From: Bacteroidales bacterium
GTDB lineage: Bacteria > Bacteroidota > Bacteroidia > Bacteroidales > Marinilabiliaceae
Reading direction: 5' to 3'
Length of the DNA stretch: 58,752 bases
NCBI GenBank assembly: GCA_017960905.1
Contig: JAGCYH010000054.1
Coordinates: forward strand, 1 to 58,752
A model generated the notes under the pieces. That model did not search any database, was not told the DNA's origin, and worked only from the letters and a program-made list of their open reading frames with translations. Positions 41,446 to 50,725 of the stretch are shown here, one piece after another (positions within the stretch are counted from its first letter, which is position 1; each line of letters opens with the position of its first letter). Position numbers and translations under genes: made by a program.

Positions 41446-43059
41446 ATGGAATTCATCATATATAATCTGAAAGTGGCTATCTGTCTGATAGCTTTCTACC
41501 TGATTTACAAGCTGTTTCTGAGCCGCGAGACTTTCCTGCGCACCAACCGGGCCACTCTGCTGGCTATGACGGCCGTGGCGTTCTCGCTGCCATTCTGCGG
41601 TCTGACGCTCCATCAGGGCGAGACTCCCATCGAATCGATGGTGCTCAACATCACTCTCAGCGAAGTGGTGGTGCGACCCGAACAACCCACACTGATGTCG
41701 TATCTGACGCTAAACAACTTTGCCATAGCTGTTTACGTGCTCGGTGCGGCATTCTTCCTGACGCGCATCGTCACGTCGGTCATACGCCTTTGGCGTATGA
41801 CACGCCAAGGCGAGCGCCACACACTCGACGACAACTCGGTGCTCATTCTCAACGATACTAATATGTCGCCTTTTAGCTGGGTTAAATACATAATAATGAG
41901 CCGCAAAGACTTCGACGAAAACGGCGAGCAGATACTTACGCACGAGCTGGCGCACATACACTTTCATCATTCCATCGACTTGATGGTGTGCGATTTGATC
42001 TGCTGTCTGCAGTGGTTCAATCCCGCTATGTGGCTCATTCGCCGTGAGTTGTGCGCCGTACACGAGTACGAGGCCGACAAGGCCGTTCTTGATTCTGGCA
42101 TTAATGCAAAACAATATCAATTATTATTAATCAAAAAAGCTGCTGGCGCAAAGTGGAGTTCCATTGCTAACAGCTTTAATCACAGCAAACTTAAATATCG
42201 AATAACCATGATGTTACGTAAAAAATCATCAAGATGGGCGAAGGCCAAGGTGCTTCTCGTCCTTCCCGTCGTTGCGTTGGCTACTGTTGTTTTTGCCAAT
42301 GTTGTCTACTCACAGGACAAGCTTAGTGAAAATATTATCAGACGAGATGCTTTTAAAAGCTATACGGTTGCGCCAATTAATAAAAACAAATTGCAATTTA
42401 CTGAATTTGAGCAAAATGGCGAAAAGATGGTGAAAATTGAAGCCGTGAATGCTGATGGCACGCTCCGTGCTGCTAAGAGGGATGTCGACTATAAATTATA
42501 TGAGAATAAGGAACCGTTATATTCTTATACTAACAGCAACCTCGTCATCGACCAGACATATGATGAAAAGACTGGCGATTATAGTGAACCAGAAATTTTT
42601 GTTATGGAAGAAGATGGTACGAAACGTGTTGCTAAAAAAGGTGTTGATTATTTTGAGGAAAAGATTACGGCAATGGCAGGTATCAGAAAAGCTGAGGATC
42701 AGGTAGTTGTAAAAGAAAAATTTGAAGATGCCGATACCGACGAAATCTTTATGATAGTAGAGGAAATGCCTGAATTCCCTGGCGGTAATGACCTTCTATC
42801 AGACTATCTTGAAAAAAATCTGAAGTATCCGCAAGAGGCTTTGAAGGATAAGAAACAGGGTAGGGTTTTTGTTAGTTTCGTTGTCGAAAAAGATGGTTCG
42901 ATAACAGGCGCAAAACTTATGAAGAATGTAAATAAATACCTTGACGAAGAGGCTATTAGAGTGATTTCTTCAATGCCAAAATGGAAGCCTGGTCGTCAGC
43001 GCGGTATGAATGTCAGAACAACATTCGTTATCCCAGTTGTTTTCAAACTGCCTGAATAA
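41446..43059 (+). CDS. M56 (BlaR1-like) membrane protease with TonB C-terminal domain
   Basis: A 537-residue protein. Membrane segments at about 5-24, 34-51, 91-112 and 262-285 frame the M56 protease domain with the zinc motif HELAH (166-170) and HEYEAD (206-211). After the last helix comes a periplasmic part with a twofold repeat, built around DGTLRAAKRDVDYKLYE and DGTKRVAKKGVDYFEE, and a TonB C-terminal domain from about 445 (PEFPGGNDLLSDYL, then GRVFVSFVVEKDGSI). There is no penicillin-binding sensor domain, so this is not a beta-lactam sensor of the classical type. The inducing signal is unknown. Confidence 0.92.
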   Translation: MEFIIYNLKVAICLIAFYLIYKLFLSRETFLRTNRATLLAMTAVAFSLPFCGLTLHQGETPIESMVLNITLSEVVVRPEQPTLMSYLTLNNFAIAVYVLGAAFFLTRIVTSVIRLWRMTRQGERHTLDDNSVLILNDTNMSPFSWVKYIIMSRKDFDENGEQILTHELAHIHFHHSIDLMVCDLICCLQWFNPAMWLIRRELCAVHEYEADKAVLDSGINAKQYQLLLIKKAAGAKWSSIANSFNHSKLKYRITMMLRKKSSRWAKAKVLLVLPVVALATVVFANVVYSQDKLSENIIRRDAFKSYTVAPINKNKLQFTEFEQNGEKMVKIEAVNADGTLRAAKRDVDYKLYENKEPLYSYTNSNLVIDQTYDEKTGDYSEPEIFVMEEDGTKRVAKKGVDYFEEKITAMAGIRKAEDQVVVKEKFEDADTDEIFMIVEEMPEFPGGNDLLSDYLEKNLKYPQEALKDKKQGRVFVSFVVEKDGSITGAKLMKNVNKYLDEEAIRVISSMPKWKPGRQRGMNVRTTFVIPVVFKLPE

Positions 43060-43093
43060 CTCCCGACACTTTTGCATTAGTGCCCCCAATACA

Positions 43094-43130
43094 AAAAGCC
43101 GCAGATTTTTAAATCTGCGGCTTTTATTAT
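43094..43130. terminator. Bidirectional terminator between the M56 and kinase genes
   Basis: A perfect 15-bp stem (43094-43108 with 43111-43125) with an A-run on the left and a TTTTATTAT run on the right serves both convergent genes (M56/TonB on plus, nucleoside kinase on minus). Confidence 0.88.
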
Positions 43131-43146
43131 ACTCTGAATCAATTTG

Positions 43147-44823
43147 TTAATCGTATTTGAACGAACTTCCGCCAAGAAACTCGCGCATGATTGATGTAGG
43201 CGGAATGGAGTCCATTGCTATTGGTTTGAAGAAACTCAGGAACTTCAGAAGTCGTTGTGCTTCAGGATATTGCGGTGAGTTTGGCGCAACCTCGAGCAAG
43301 ATGGGCTCTGCCTGCACTTTGAGCACGCATAGCTCGTAGAGCAGGGCCGAGTTGAACATCACGTCGGCCTCTTCCTGATTAGGGTAGATGTATTTCACCT
43401 CGCCACGGCGCACGCTCGGCCAGCGGGCTATAGTGTCCGAGGCTGAATAGCCTCGGTACTTGTAGTCGCGTACTATGCGGCGTATCAAGCGGTTGTCGGC
43501 GGTGTTGATGCGCGTGAGCGCATCAAAATTTATGCTCGCCAGCGGCGACACGTATATCTTGAATTTGCTCTCCGATGGTATGAGGTGCGTCAGTTGCGGC
43601 GTCAGACCGTGCGTGCCTTCTATAATCAGCACGCTGTTTTTGTTCAGACAGAGTTTCTGACCGTCGTAGTAGCGGCTGCCGTCGGTGAAGTTGAATTTCG
43701 GTATCTCTATCTCTTTGCCATCGAGCAAATCGAGAAGTTGCTGGTTAAATAGCTTAATATCAATGGCTTCGACGTGTTCGAAGTCGTAGTCGCCGTTTTC
43801 ATCGCGCGGCGTGTCCGCGCGATTGACGAAATAGTTGTCGAGTGACAGGTTTACGGGGCGTATGCCATTGACAACAAGCTGAACCGCAAGGCGTTTGCCG
43901 AATGTGGTTTTTCCGCTCGACGATGGTCCCGAGATGAGCACAATGCGTACTTTGTCGCGGCGCGCGGCAATCATGTCGGCTATGTCCGATATTTTCTTTT
44001 CATGCAGTGCTTCTGCTATCTGAATGAGCTGAGTGTTGTATTTCATCTCCAGAATGTAGTTCAAATCATCGAGATGTTGCACACCCATGATGTTCTGCCA
44101 TTTGTCGAATTCTTCGAAAATGGCGAACATCTTGTCTTGTTTTATCATTTCCGAAACCACCTCCGGATTATTTTGTTGCGGCTGTTGCAGCAACATTCCT
44201 TCGAAGTAGGGCTGAAGGTCGAACACATCGACGATGCCGGTGTGTGGTACGAGTACGCCATAAAATACTGATGTGTAGTTGTTTAGATGATAAACGTATG
44301 TGTAGATGTCGCCGCGCTGCTTAAGCAGGCGCGCCGAGTCGGGCAGTGTCTTTTCGAGCATCTCTACGGCCTTCTCTGTCTCTATCTGCTCAACGGCAAA
44401 AGGCAGCTTCATTGCGGTGTATTCGGCCATACGCTTGCGTATGGCGGCTATCTCGTCGGCCGAAATACGCGTCGAACCGTTGCGGCGCACTTCGCAGTAA
44501 AGTCCTTTCGACACTGAGTGCAGCACGTGCAGCTCGGCGCCTGGCATCAGGTCACGCACCGACGCGTAGAGCATGAATGTCAGACTGCGAACGTAGCAGC
44601 GGAAGCCTTCGGGGTGCGTTATGTCGAAGAATGTCAGATGTTTGGGCTTGAATACCCGATAGCCCAATCCCACATACTTGCCGTTGACCAATGCGCCAAG
44701 TATCGTGTATTTTGTTTTTACGCCAATGCGCTCAATTATCTCTGTAAGGCTCAATCCGATAGGGATCTCAAACTCGCAGTCGGAGTTTGTGCAAAAAATT
44801 TTTATTGTCTGCATAGTGTTCAT
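43147..44823 (-). CDS. Nucleoside kinase (uridine kinase-like) with TGS-like N-terminus
   Basis: A 558-residue protein. The N-terminus (about 5-70) looks like a TGS domain, and 70-220 resembles the threonyl-tRNA synthetase second domain-like region found in this family. The C-terminal half is a P-loop kinase of the PRK/uridine kinase group: ISGPSSSGKTTFGKRL (Walker A 299-307), LDNYFVNR, and VLIIEGTHGL. The family is widespread in Bacteroidota and annotated as nucleoside kinase; the substrate is not established. The start may be 44814 instead (second ATG). It is followed upstream by tex on the same strand. Confidence 0.9.
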   Translation of the reverse strand: MNTMQTIKIFCTNSDCEFEIPIGLSLTEIIERIGVKTKYTILGALVNGKYVGLGYRVFKPKHLTFFDITHPEGFRCYVRSLTFMLYASVRDLMPGAELHVLHSVSKGLYCEVRRNGSTRISADEIAAIRKRMAEYTAMKLPFAVEQIETEKAVEMLEKTLPDSARLLKQRGDIYTYVYHLNNYTSVFYGVLVPHTGIVDVFDLQPYFEGMLLQQPQQNNPEVVSEMIKQDKMFAIFEEFDKWQNIMGVQHLDDLNYILEMKYNTQLIQIAEALHEKKISDIADMIAARRDKVRIVLISGPSSSGKTTFGKRLAVQLVVNGIRPVNLSLDNYFVNRADTPRDENGDYDFEHVEAIDIKLFNQQLLDLLDGKEIEIPKFNFTDGSRYYDGQKLCLNKNSVLIIEGTHGLTPQLTHLIPSESKFKIYVSPLASINFDALTRINTADNRLIRRIVRDYKYRGYSASDTIARWPSVRRGEVKYIYPNQEEADVMFNSALLYELCVLKVQAEPILLEVAPNSPQYPEAQRLLKFLSFFKPIAMDSIPPTSIMREFLGGSSFKYD

Positions 44824-44844
44824 TATTAGTTCATTATATATTGT

Positions 44845-46962
44845 CTATCGAATCATCGACAGACTGATACGGTTTCTGATTAAATCGACACCAGTAACTT
44901 TAACGACAACTTGCTGATGTAGTTTCACTATATCGCCCGCGTCGGCCACATATTTGGCCGACATCTGGCTTATGTGTACAAGTCCGTCGTGCTTCACGCC
45001 TATATCTACAAATGCGCCGAAGGCTGTGATGTTGGTTACTATGCCGGGCAGTTCCATTCCCACACGCACGTCGTCGATGGTCTTAACGTCCTGTGCAAAA
45101 GCAAATTGCGTTATCTGCTCGCGCGGGTCGCGACCGGGCTTTTCGAGCTCTGCCATTATGTCGGTCAGTGTCGGCAAGCCGACACTGCCGCCGACGTATC
45201 TCTGCAAGTCGATGGCCGAACGCAGTTTTTTGTCGGCAATCAGCTGTGCCACAGTGCAATGCATGTCGGTAGCCATCTGGCTGACTATCTTGTACGATTC
45301 GGGGTGAACAGCTGAGTTGTCGAGCGGATTTTTGGCGCCCGGAATGCGCAGGAAGCCTGCGCATTGCTCAAAGGCTTTAGGTCCAAGGCGCGGCACTTTT
45401 TTCAGTTCTTCGCGCGAGGTGAAGGCGCCGTGCTCGCTGCGGTAATCGACAATGTTCTGCGCCAGCATCGGGCCAAGGCCCGATACGTAAGTGAGCAGGT
45501 GCTTGCTTGCTGTGTTGAGGTTTACACCAACGGTGTTCACGCAGCTCTCGACGGTTGTCTCGAGCGCGTTTTTGAGGCGAGTCTGATCTACGTCGTGCTG
45601 ATATTGCCCCACGCCAATCGACTTCGGGTCTATCTTCACAAGTTCGGCCAGCGGGTCCATCAGCCTTCGGCCGATGGACACTGCGCCGCGCACCGTCACG
45701 TCCTCGTTGGGGAACTCTTCGCGCGCCGTTGCCGACGCCGAATATATCGATGCACCGTCTTCGCTCACAACGAATACGGCCAGTTTTTTATCTGTATTGA
45801 GCTCATTTACAAATTGTTCGGTCTCGCGTGAGGCGGTGCCGTTGCCTATGGCGACGGCCTCGATGCGGTATTTCGCCACCAGTTCGCCGAAGATTCGCGC
45901 AGCCCCTTGCCGGTCGGCAACGGGTGGATGCGGAAAGATGGCCGTGTGATACAGCAGCGTGCCGTGCTCGTCGAGACATACTGTCTTACAGCCGGTACGG
46001 AAGCCCGGGTCGAGCGCCAAGATGCGTTTCTGCCCCAGCGGGGCAGAAAGCAGCAACTGTTGCAAATTTTTGGCAAACACTTTAATTGCCTCTGTGTCAG
46101 CGTTTTCTTTAGCTTTGTTGTAAAACTCGGTCTCTATCTGAGGTTCGAGCAGGCGTTTGTACGCGTCGTCGATGGCCAGGCTCATCTGCTCAGCCGCCGC
46201 GTTGCGTTCTCTGACGTATCGGCGGCAGAGCCGCTCGATGACGTTTTCGGGTTTGTCGGGCGCTATCTTGAGTTTCACAATGCCTTCGCGCTCCGCGCGC
46301 ATCATGGCCAGCAGTCGGTGCGACGGACAGCGTCGCAGCTGCTCGTCGCGCTGGAAGTAGTCCTTGTATTTCGCGCCCTCCTCCTCTTTGCCTTTGACGA
46401 GTTTTGCCGAAATCTGTGCCCAGCTGTCGAACGAGCGGCGCACTATGTCGCGGGCCGGAGTGTCCTCGCTTATTTGCTCGGCCACTATGTCGCGTGCGCC
46501 TTGCAGTGCATCATCGGCCGTCGGAACGGCCTCTGTTACAAAGCGTTGTGCCTCGGCTTCGATGTTTCGGCAGCGTTGCTGCCGAATAATCTGCGCCAGC
46601 GGTTCCAGACCGTTTTCACGGGCTTTGGTGGCGCGTGTCTTGCGTTTCGGCTTGTAGGGCAGATATATATCCTCTATCTCGGTCGCGTCCCAGCTCTGTT
46701 CTATCTTCTCGCGCAGTTGTGGCGTCAGTTGGCCTTGCTCTTCTATGGTTTTCAGAATGGTTTGCTTGCGGGCTGCAAGTTCCTGATATTTAGTGTATTG
46801 CTCTTTTATCTCGCCAATTTTCACTTCGTCGAGGTTGCCAGTGGCCTCTTTGCGGTAGCGGCTTATGAACGGCACTGTGGCACCGTCGTCGATAAGTTTT
46901 ATCGTGTTTTCAACTTGCCGTAGGGTTACGCCGACGATGTCGGCTATGAGTTTTTTATACAT
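44845..46962 (-). CDS. tex: Tex-family S1 RNA-binding protein
   Basis: A 705-residue cytoplasmic nucleic-acid-binding protein. The N-terminal helical region is followed by a YqgF-like domain (RILALDPGFRTGCKTVCLD), a helix-hairpin-helix domain (NTASKHLLTYVSGLGPMLA), and a C-terminal S1 domain (about 634-705, ELPGIVTNITAFGAFVDIG). Tex proteins are linked to transcription and RNA handling, but the precise activity is not settled. The length is close to the family norm. It is followed by the nucleoside kinase gene 21 bases downstream. Confidence 0.94.
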   Translation of the reverse strand: MYKKLIADIVGVTLRQVENTIKLIDDGATVPFISRYRKEATGNLDEVKIGEIKEQYTKYQELAARKQTILKTIEEQGQLTPQLREKIEQSWDATEIEDIYLPYKPKRKTRATKARENGLEPLAQIIRQQRCRNIEAEAQRFVTEAVPTADDALQGARDIVAEQISEDTPARDIVRRSFDSWAQISAKLVKGKEEEGAKYKDYFQRDEQLRRCPSHRLLAMMRAEREGIVKLKIAPDKPENVIERLCRRYVRERNAAAEQMSLAIDDAYKRLLEPQIETEFYNKAKENADTEAIKVFAKNLQQLLLSAPLGQKRILALDPGFRTGCKTVCLDEHGTLLYHTAIFPHPPVADRQGAARIFGELVAKYRIEAVAIGNGTASRETEQFVNELNTDKKLAVFVVSEDGASIYSASATAREEFPNEDVTVRGAVSIGRRLMDPLAELVKIDPKSIGVGQYQHDVDQTRLKNALETTVESCVNTVGVNLNTASKHLLTYVSGLGPMLAQNIVDYRSEHGAFTSREELKKVPRLGPKAFEQCAGFLRIPGAKNPLDNSAVHPESYKIVSQMATDMHCTVAQLIADKKLRSAIDLQRYVGGSVGLPTLTDIMAELEKPGRDPREQITQFAFAQDVKTIDDVRVGMELPGIVTNITAFGAFVDIGVKHDGLVHISQMSAKYVADAGDIVKLHQQVVVKVTGVDLIRNRISLSMIR

Positions 46963-46988
46963 AAACTATTGATAATTAAGTATTTGTT

Positions 46989-47516
46989 TTATTGAAAATC
47001 GGCTTTCGAAATCTGAAAAAGTTCTACATCGCCAAAGACGTTGTTGCGCCGTATCCAGCCGCGGAAGACGCCCACATGGCGGAATCCGCATCCGCTGAAC
47101 AGCGCTTTCGATGCTGTGTTGGTGGTCGCTGTGGTTGCCAATAAAGCATTGACGCTCAGAAAGTTGAATGCGTATTTGCAAAATACGCGGAGCGTATCTT
47201 TTGCAAATCCTTGCAGGCGGAATTTGTGGTTGATGAGTATTCCGACCGATGCGTGCATGTTGAACGGGTCGAAATCGAACATATCAATATAGCCAACTGT
47301 CTGATTGTCAGATTTTCTGACAATCATCAGGCGCATTTGTCGCGTGTGGTAAATGTCGAGGTCGGCGTGGTTGATGAAGGTTTTCATGTCGTGCCGCGAG
47401 ACGGGCGTGAACGTCTCGCCCGAGTCCCATTCGGCGGTGTCGTTCTCCCATTCATAAAGAAGCCCGACATCGTCGGGCTCCAATGCACGCAGCAATATTT
47501 TTTCGCCTTCTATCAT
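46989..47516 (-). CDS. GNAT-family N-acetyltransferase (RimJ/RimL-like)
   Basis: A 175-residue acetyltransferase: EGEKILLRALEPDDVGLLYEW at the N-terminus, IGYIDMFDFDPFN-like central strands, the acetyl-CoA loop in KFRLQGFAKDTLRVF, and a NTASKALFSGCGF motif. The pattern is that of the RimJ/RimL group that modifies protein N-termini or small amines; the acceptor is unknown. Its ATG overlaps the stop of the PD40 protein gene (47513-47516). Confidence 0.9.
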   Translation of the reverse strand: MIEGEKILLRALEPDDVGLLYEWENDTAEWDSGETFTPVSRHDMKTFINHADLDIYHTRQMRLMIVRKSDNQTVGYIDMFDFDPFNMHASVGILINHKFRLQGFAKDTLRVFCKYAFNFLSVNALLATTATTNTASKALFSGCGFRHVGVFRGWIRRNNVFGDVELFQISKADFQ

Positions 47517-49426
47517 TCTTTCTTTATGTAGCGTTTGTAATGCTTCAGGTTGCGTACGAACGAGTCGCCGTATTGTTTGTTCTCTTTGAGAATCTTTTCG
47601 AGTGCGGCGTTGGCGTCGCGCAGGTTGTCGTATATGCCGAACGTGTAAACCACCCAGCCGTCGGCGTATTCGAGTATCGACACGTTTTCGGGCAAGTCAA
47701 CTTCGGTCTCTTCGGGCGTTATCTTCTTACGCAACGAGAGGAACTGCACCGTGTAGAGGTCTTGTTCTCCGTCGATGGCGCTGTAAACGTTGCTTAGAGC
47801 GTCGGCGGCGCGGCGCTCAGCCTCTGCTGCGCGCTCGGCCTCTGCAAGTGCCTCAAAATCAAACTTATCTATGTCGAGCGTAAAGCCCGACTTCAGGTAG
47901 CAGTCTTTTTCGGTTGTCGTTATGGTGCGCTCTATCTGGTAGTCGCCGCTGAAGACGGTTACTTTGTAGGTGCCGCCGGCTTTGGCTATGATTACGAACT
48001 TGCCTGTTTCGCGGTTAGGCGCGAAACGGCCTATCTGTTCGCCGTTCGATTCGGCCACTATGCCCACGTCGTAAAGGTCGTCGGCTATTATCTGACCGCT
48101 CATCACCACCAAGGTGTTCACTTCGGGCTCGTCGTATATCACGCGGTAGATGTCGTAGCCTGTCGATGGCTCTTTGCTCCAGCGTATGCTTGCGTAGTAT
48201 GCTGTGTCTTTTTTTGCCGTAGGCATAAAAAAGAGGTCGTCGTCGGGCGTATTTATCGGATAACCAATATTTTGCACGACAGAGAACGTGCTGTCGGGGT
48301 TTTCTATGGCATAGAAAATGTCGGTGCCACCCATGGTCGAGTGGCCGTCGGAGCAGAAGTAGAGTATCTGGTCGTCGCCAATCATTATTGGCGAGTCTTC
48401 GTCGTAAGGGGTGTTGAGGTCGGGTCCGAGGTTGCGCGGCAGAGCCCATTCGCCGTTAGGCAGGCGGAAGCTGCGGTAGATGTCGAATCCGCCGTGACCG
48501 CCCTTGCGGTTCGACGAGAAATAGAGCTGGTTGCCATCCTCGGTTACGTATGCGTATTTTATCTTGCTGTCGTAGTCGTTTACTGCTTCGCTTATCGGGT
48601 CGGCTGGCAGCCAACCGCCTGTGGCAGTGTCTTTTAGCGACATGTAAATCAGTCCGCCGCTTATGAAGTAAAGTTCCTTGTCGTTGTTGGCGAGGCAGGT
48701 AACAGTAACCTGCTGGTCCTTTTCGTCGATAAGGTTTTCGAGCAGTTTTGGCTCCGACCATTTGCCATCGGTAAGCTTGCTTTGGTACGAGGCTTCTTCG
48801 TACTGTCCGTCCTCGAAGCCGCTCAGGCCGTGGCCGCGGCGCGAGGTGAAAAACATCGTCTGTCCGTCCGACGAGAGCACGGGGCGGTAGTCGTTGAAGT
48901 TCGAGTTAATGCCATCAATGGCATTAATCTCGAGTTTGACGGGCGTTGCCATAAGGTTTTTGGCGTTGGCGCATATCTCGCGCTGACGCTTAATCTCCTG
49001 CAGCAGAACCGAATCCTTGTCGTGGCGTTCTACGGTTTTGTAAGTCTTGAGAGCCTCGTCGTACATGTATTTCATCTGATACGTGCGGGCTATGGCGAGG
49101 TAGAGTTCGCTGCGCGAGTCGTTCCAATCGCCTGTGTCCAAGCGTTTTACTATATTGAAGTAGTATAGAGCCGAGTCGGGGTTGCCGCTCATGTTCATGT
49201 AGCAGATGCCGAGGTTGTAGGCAATGTCGATGTTTTCGTTGTATTTCTCGTAGAGTTTTTTCAGAATCGGTATGGCGTTGGCGTTGTCGGTCCCTTCGGC
49301 CAACTCCAGTGCGTAGTCGTACAGACGCGCGTCGTTGCCTTTCAATTTGCTCTGTGCCAGCGCATTGCTGGCACCCAAAAACACTACGAAAAGTGATATT
49401 GCAATAAGTTTTTCGTATAATTTCAT
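47513..49426 (-). CDS. TPR/PD40 beta-propeller envelope protein with SPOR-like C-terminus
   Basis: A 637-residue exported protein. A signal peptide (1-24, ending ALAQ) is followed by TPR-like helices (about 30-150), a PD40 beta propeller (about 175-420) with repeats such as GQTMFFTSRRGHG and GNQLYFSSNRKGG, and a regulatory-type beta domain (about 440-520). An Ala/Glu-rich helix leads to a C-terminal SPOR-like region (about 560-635, DLYTVQFLSLRK). This layout resembles PorE of the type IX secretion machinery, where the last domain is OmpA-like and binds peptidoglycan; here SPOR seems to take that place. Confidence 0.87.
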   Translation of the reverse strand: MKLYEKLIAISLFVVFLGASNALAQSKLKGNDARLYDYALELAEGTDNANAIPILKKLYEKYNENIDIAYNLGICYMNMSGNPDSALYYFNIVKRLDTGDWNDSRSELYLAIARTYQMKYMYDEALKTYKTVERHDKDSVLLQEIKRQREICANAKNLMATPVKLEINAIDGINSNFNDYRPVLSSDGQTMFFTSRRGHGLSGFEDGQYEEASYQSKLTDGKWSEPKLLENLIDEKDQQVTVTCLANNDKELYFISGGLIYMSLKDTATGGWLPADPISEAVNDYDSKIKYAYVTEDGNQLYFSSNRKGGHGGFDIYRSFRLPNGEWALPRNLGPDLNTPYDEDSPIMIGDDQILYFCSDGHSTMGGTDIFYAIENPDSTFSVVQNIGYPINTPDDDLFFMPTAKKDTAYYASIRWSKEPSTGYDIYRVIYDEPEVNTLVVMSGQIIADDLYDVGIVAESNGEQIGRFAPNRETGKFVIIAKAGGTYKVTVFSGDYQIERTITTTEKDCYLKSGFTLDIDKFDFEALAEAERAAEAERRAADALSNVYSAIDGEQDLYTVQFLSLRKKITPEETEVDLPENVSILEYADGWVVYTFGIYDNLRDANAALEKILKENKQYGDSFVRNLKHYKRYIKKE

Positions 49427-49564
49427 CTATTTGGTGTTATTCTAATTTATGGTGCGCAAAATTAGTATTTTTTTTATAAAAGTATATCTGTCAGAACATT
49501 TTGTTATGTTAATATTTCACGCCCCTATAACACCGATTTTTTTCGCACCGACAACGAAAAACAC

Positions 49565-49882
49565 TCACACTAATACTCCTGTGCGCATCACATCGTCGTA
49601 GAGAGGCGAATGACAGTTCTCTTCGAGCAGGACAGGTTCGATGAGAGAGTTTACTTTGTCAACATCGAGCCATAAATCGGTGGAAACAGTCAGCCAATCG
49701 CCATTGATTTGAGGCACAATGACAGCAACGTCAATGTCGCTTTCAGGTTTCTGAAAGCCTTTCGAATACGAGCCGTACATCATGACTTTGGGTTCAATGC
49801 TGAACCTTGGTCTGATTACTTGTTTGTATTTACGAACAAGTTCTAGTGCCTCGTTACGCGTCAGAGTCTGTCTTTTATCCAT
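49565..49882 (-). CDS. MNT-type nucleotidyltransferase (antitoxin of an MNT/HEPN module)
   Basis: A 105-residue minimal nucleotidyltransferase. The fold signature is MYGSYSKGFQKPESDIDVAV, with the GSxxxG turn and two catalytic aspartates in DIDV. In MNT/HEPN modules the MNT protein restrains a HEPN toxin, in studied cases by AMPylation. The start overlaps the end of a HEPN-domain gene (49861-50250) by 22 bases, and that gene is broken by a stop codon. Confidence 0.85.
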   Translation of the reverse strand: MDKRQTLTRNEALELVRKYKQVIRPRFSIEPKVMMYGSYSKGFQKPESDIDVAVIVPQINGDWLTVSTDLWLDVDKVNSLIEPVLLEENCHSPLYDDVMRTGVLV

Positions 49883-50250
49883 TGCTGCAATTGTTTTGTT
49901 TTATCAATAATATCGCGACAAATTTGCTCATTGAGCATGCTGTTTATACCTGTTCTGAAATCAGGATAGCGGGCTTCAATATTCATATTGCTTATCTGAC
50001 CAAGAAATCTTCGCTGTTCTTCATTCATTATGTTCTACAAGTCGCACCCTTTGGCCAGCCGCCTATGGTTGTGTATATACGGTGGCTCGTCGTCGCGAGT
50101 GGCGCACCAGTAGGCTTTCAATGTTTTTTCAATAGCCTGATGGCACATAAATGTCACATATAGCCAACGCCTCGTCTTGAATAAATCTTCAGCAACTTCA
50201 AGGTCTTCATTGGCTATCCGGAACCAATAGTTTACTCTGTCAGTTTCCAT
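49861..50250 (-). pseudogene. HEPN-domain gene interrupted by an in-frame TAG
   Basis: The frame begins METDRVNYWFRIANEDLEV, runs through FMCHQAIEKTLKAYW and IHNHRRLAKGC, and meets TAG at codon 72 (50035-50037). Translation beyond the stop continues in the same frame with QISNMNIEARYPDFRTGI, typical of the HEPN family C-terminus, and ends at 49861 for a total of 129 codons. Only a single codon is altered. TAG is used as a normal stop elsewhere (for example at 38370-38372), so recoding is unlikely. The truncated product would lack the last helices. Confidence 0.78.
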
Positions 50251-50360
50251 CGCGTTTATACGTTTACTATCTGTATTTTAACGGACAAATATAAATATTG
50301 TTTTGATTTCAATGAACATTAATAGGCGAATATTTCATTTGTTTAGGTTGGAGATAGATT

Positions 50361-50432
50361 CTCAGTGTACTCTGTTTTCTCTGTGTTCTCTGTGATATAT
50401 TTTTCCCTTGTTTTTTGTGTGTTCTGTGGTTG
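50361..50432. repeat. CTCTGTG-rich degenerate tract
   Basis: Short degenerate repeats of the form CTCTGTG(T)TCTCTGTG occupy about 50361-50396, with related TTTTGTGTGTTCTGTGGTTG up to 50432. Similar tracts occur in intergenic regions of many bacterial genomes, often beside small accessory genes. It lies between the two MNT/HEPN modules in a gene-free gap (50251-50463) that holds nothing else recognisable. Confidence 0.5.
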
Positions 50433-50463
50433 AAATAATTCACGTATTGACAACACAGATTAT

Positions 50464-50725
50464 CTAATCAAAATCGGACAAATACTGTTCTACTTGAATT
50501 TTTAGAGGGATAAGGTCGTTGGCGTATGTATCCCAATGCTCGAAATTCCTTGGTAAGCATATTGGCTGCTTCGCCAATTATCATGATGTTGTAAACGACT
50601 GCGTGAAAGCACATTTTGTCGTTCTACATATCATCAAACGTTTTCCCGTTCAGATAAAGTATAACGTTATCGATTCAGTCTACAATATGTTGTAATCTGT
50701 CTTTATCTTTAAACTGCTCTCTCAT
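50464..50725 (-). pseudogene. DUF86/HepT-like HEPN toxin remnant
   Basis: Minus-strand translation from ATG at 50725 gives MREQFKDKDRLQHIVD, then TGA (50675-50677), IDNVILYLNGKTFDDM, then TAG (50624-50626), and NDKMCFHAVVYNIMIIG with EAANMLTKEF. These match the N-terminal two-thirds of DUF86 proteins. After KEF the family's central part with the RxxxxH catalytic motif is absent, and a different frame continues as HWDTYANDLIPLK to a stop at 50464. Two nonsense codons plus a deletion with frameshift make it a clear pseudogene. Its start overlaps the end of the MNT gene upstream. Confidence 0.82.

Noticed and set aside
50035..50037. Recoding of TAG as an amino acid in the HEPN gene
   Set aside because: TAG serves as an ordinary stop for other genes here, no pyrrolysine or selenocysteine context is visible, and the neighbouring HEPN gene is plainly decayed.
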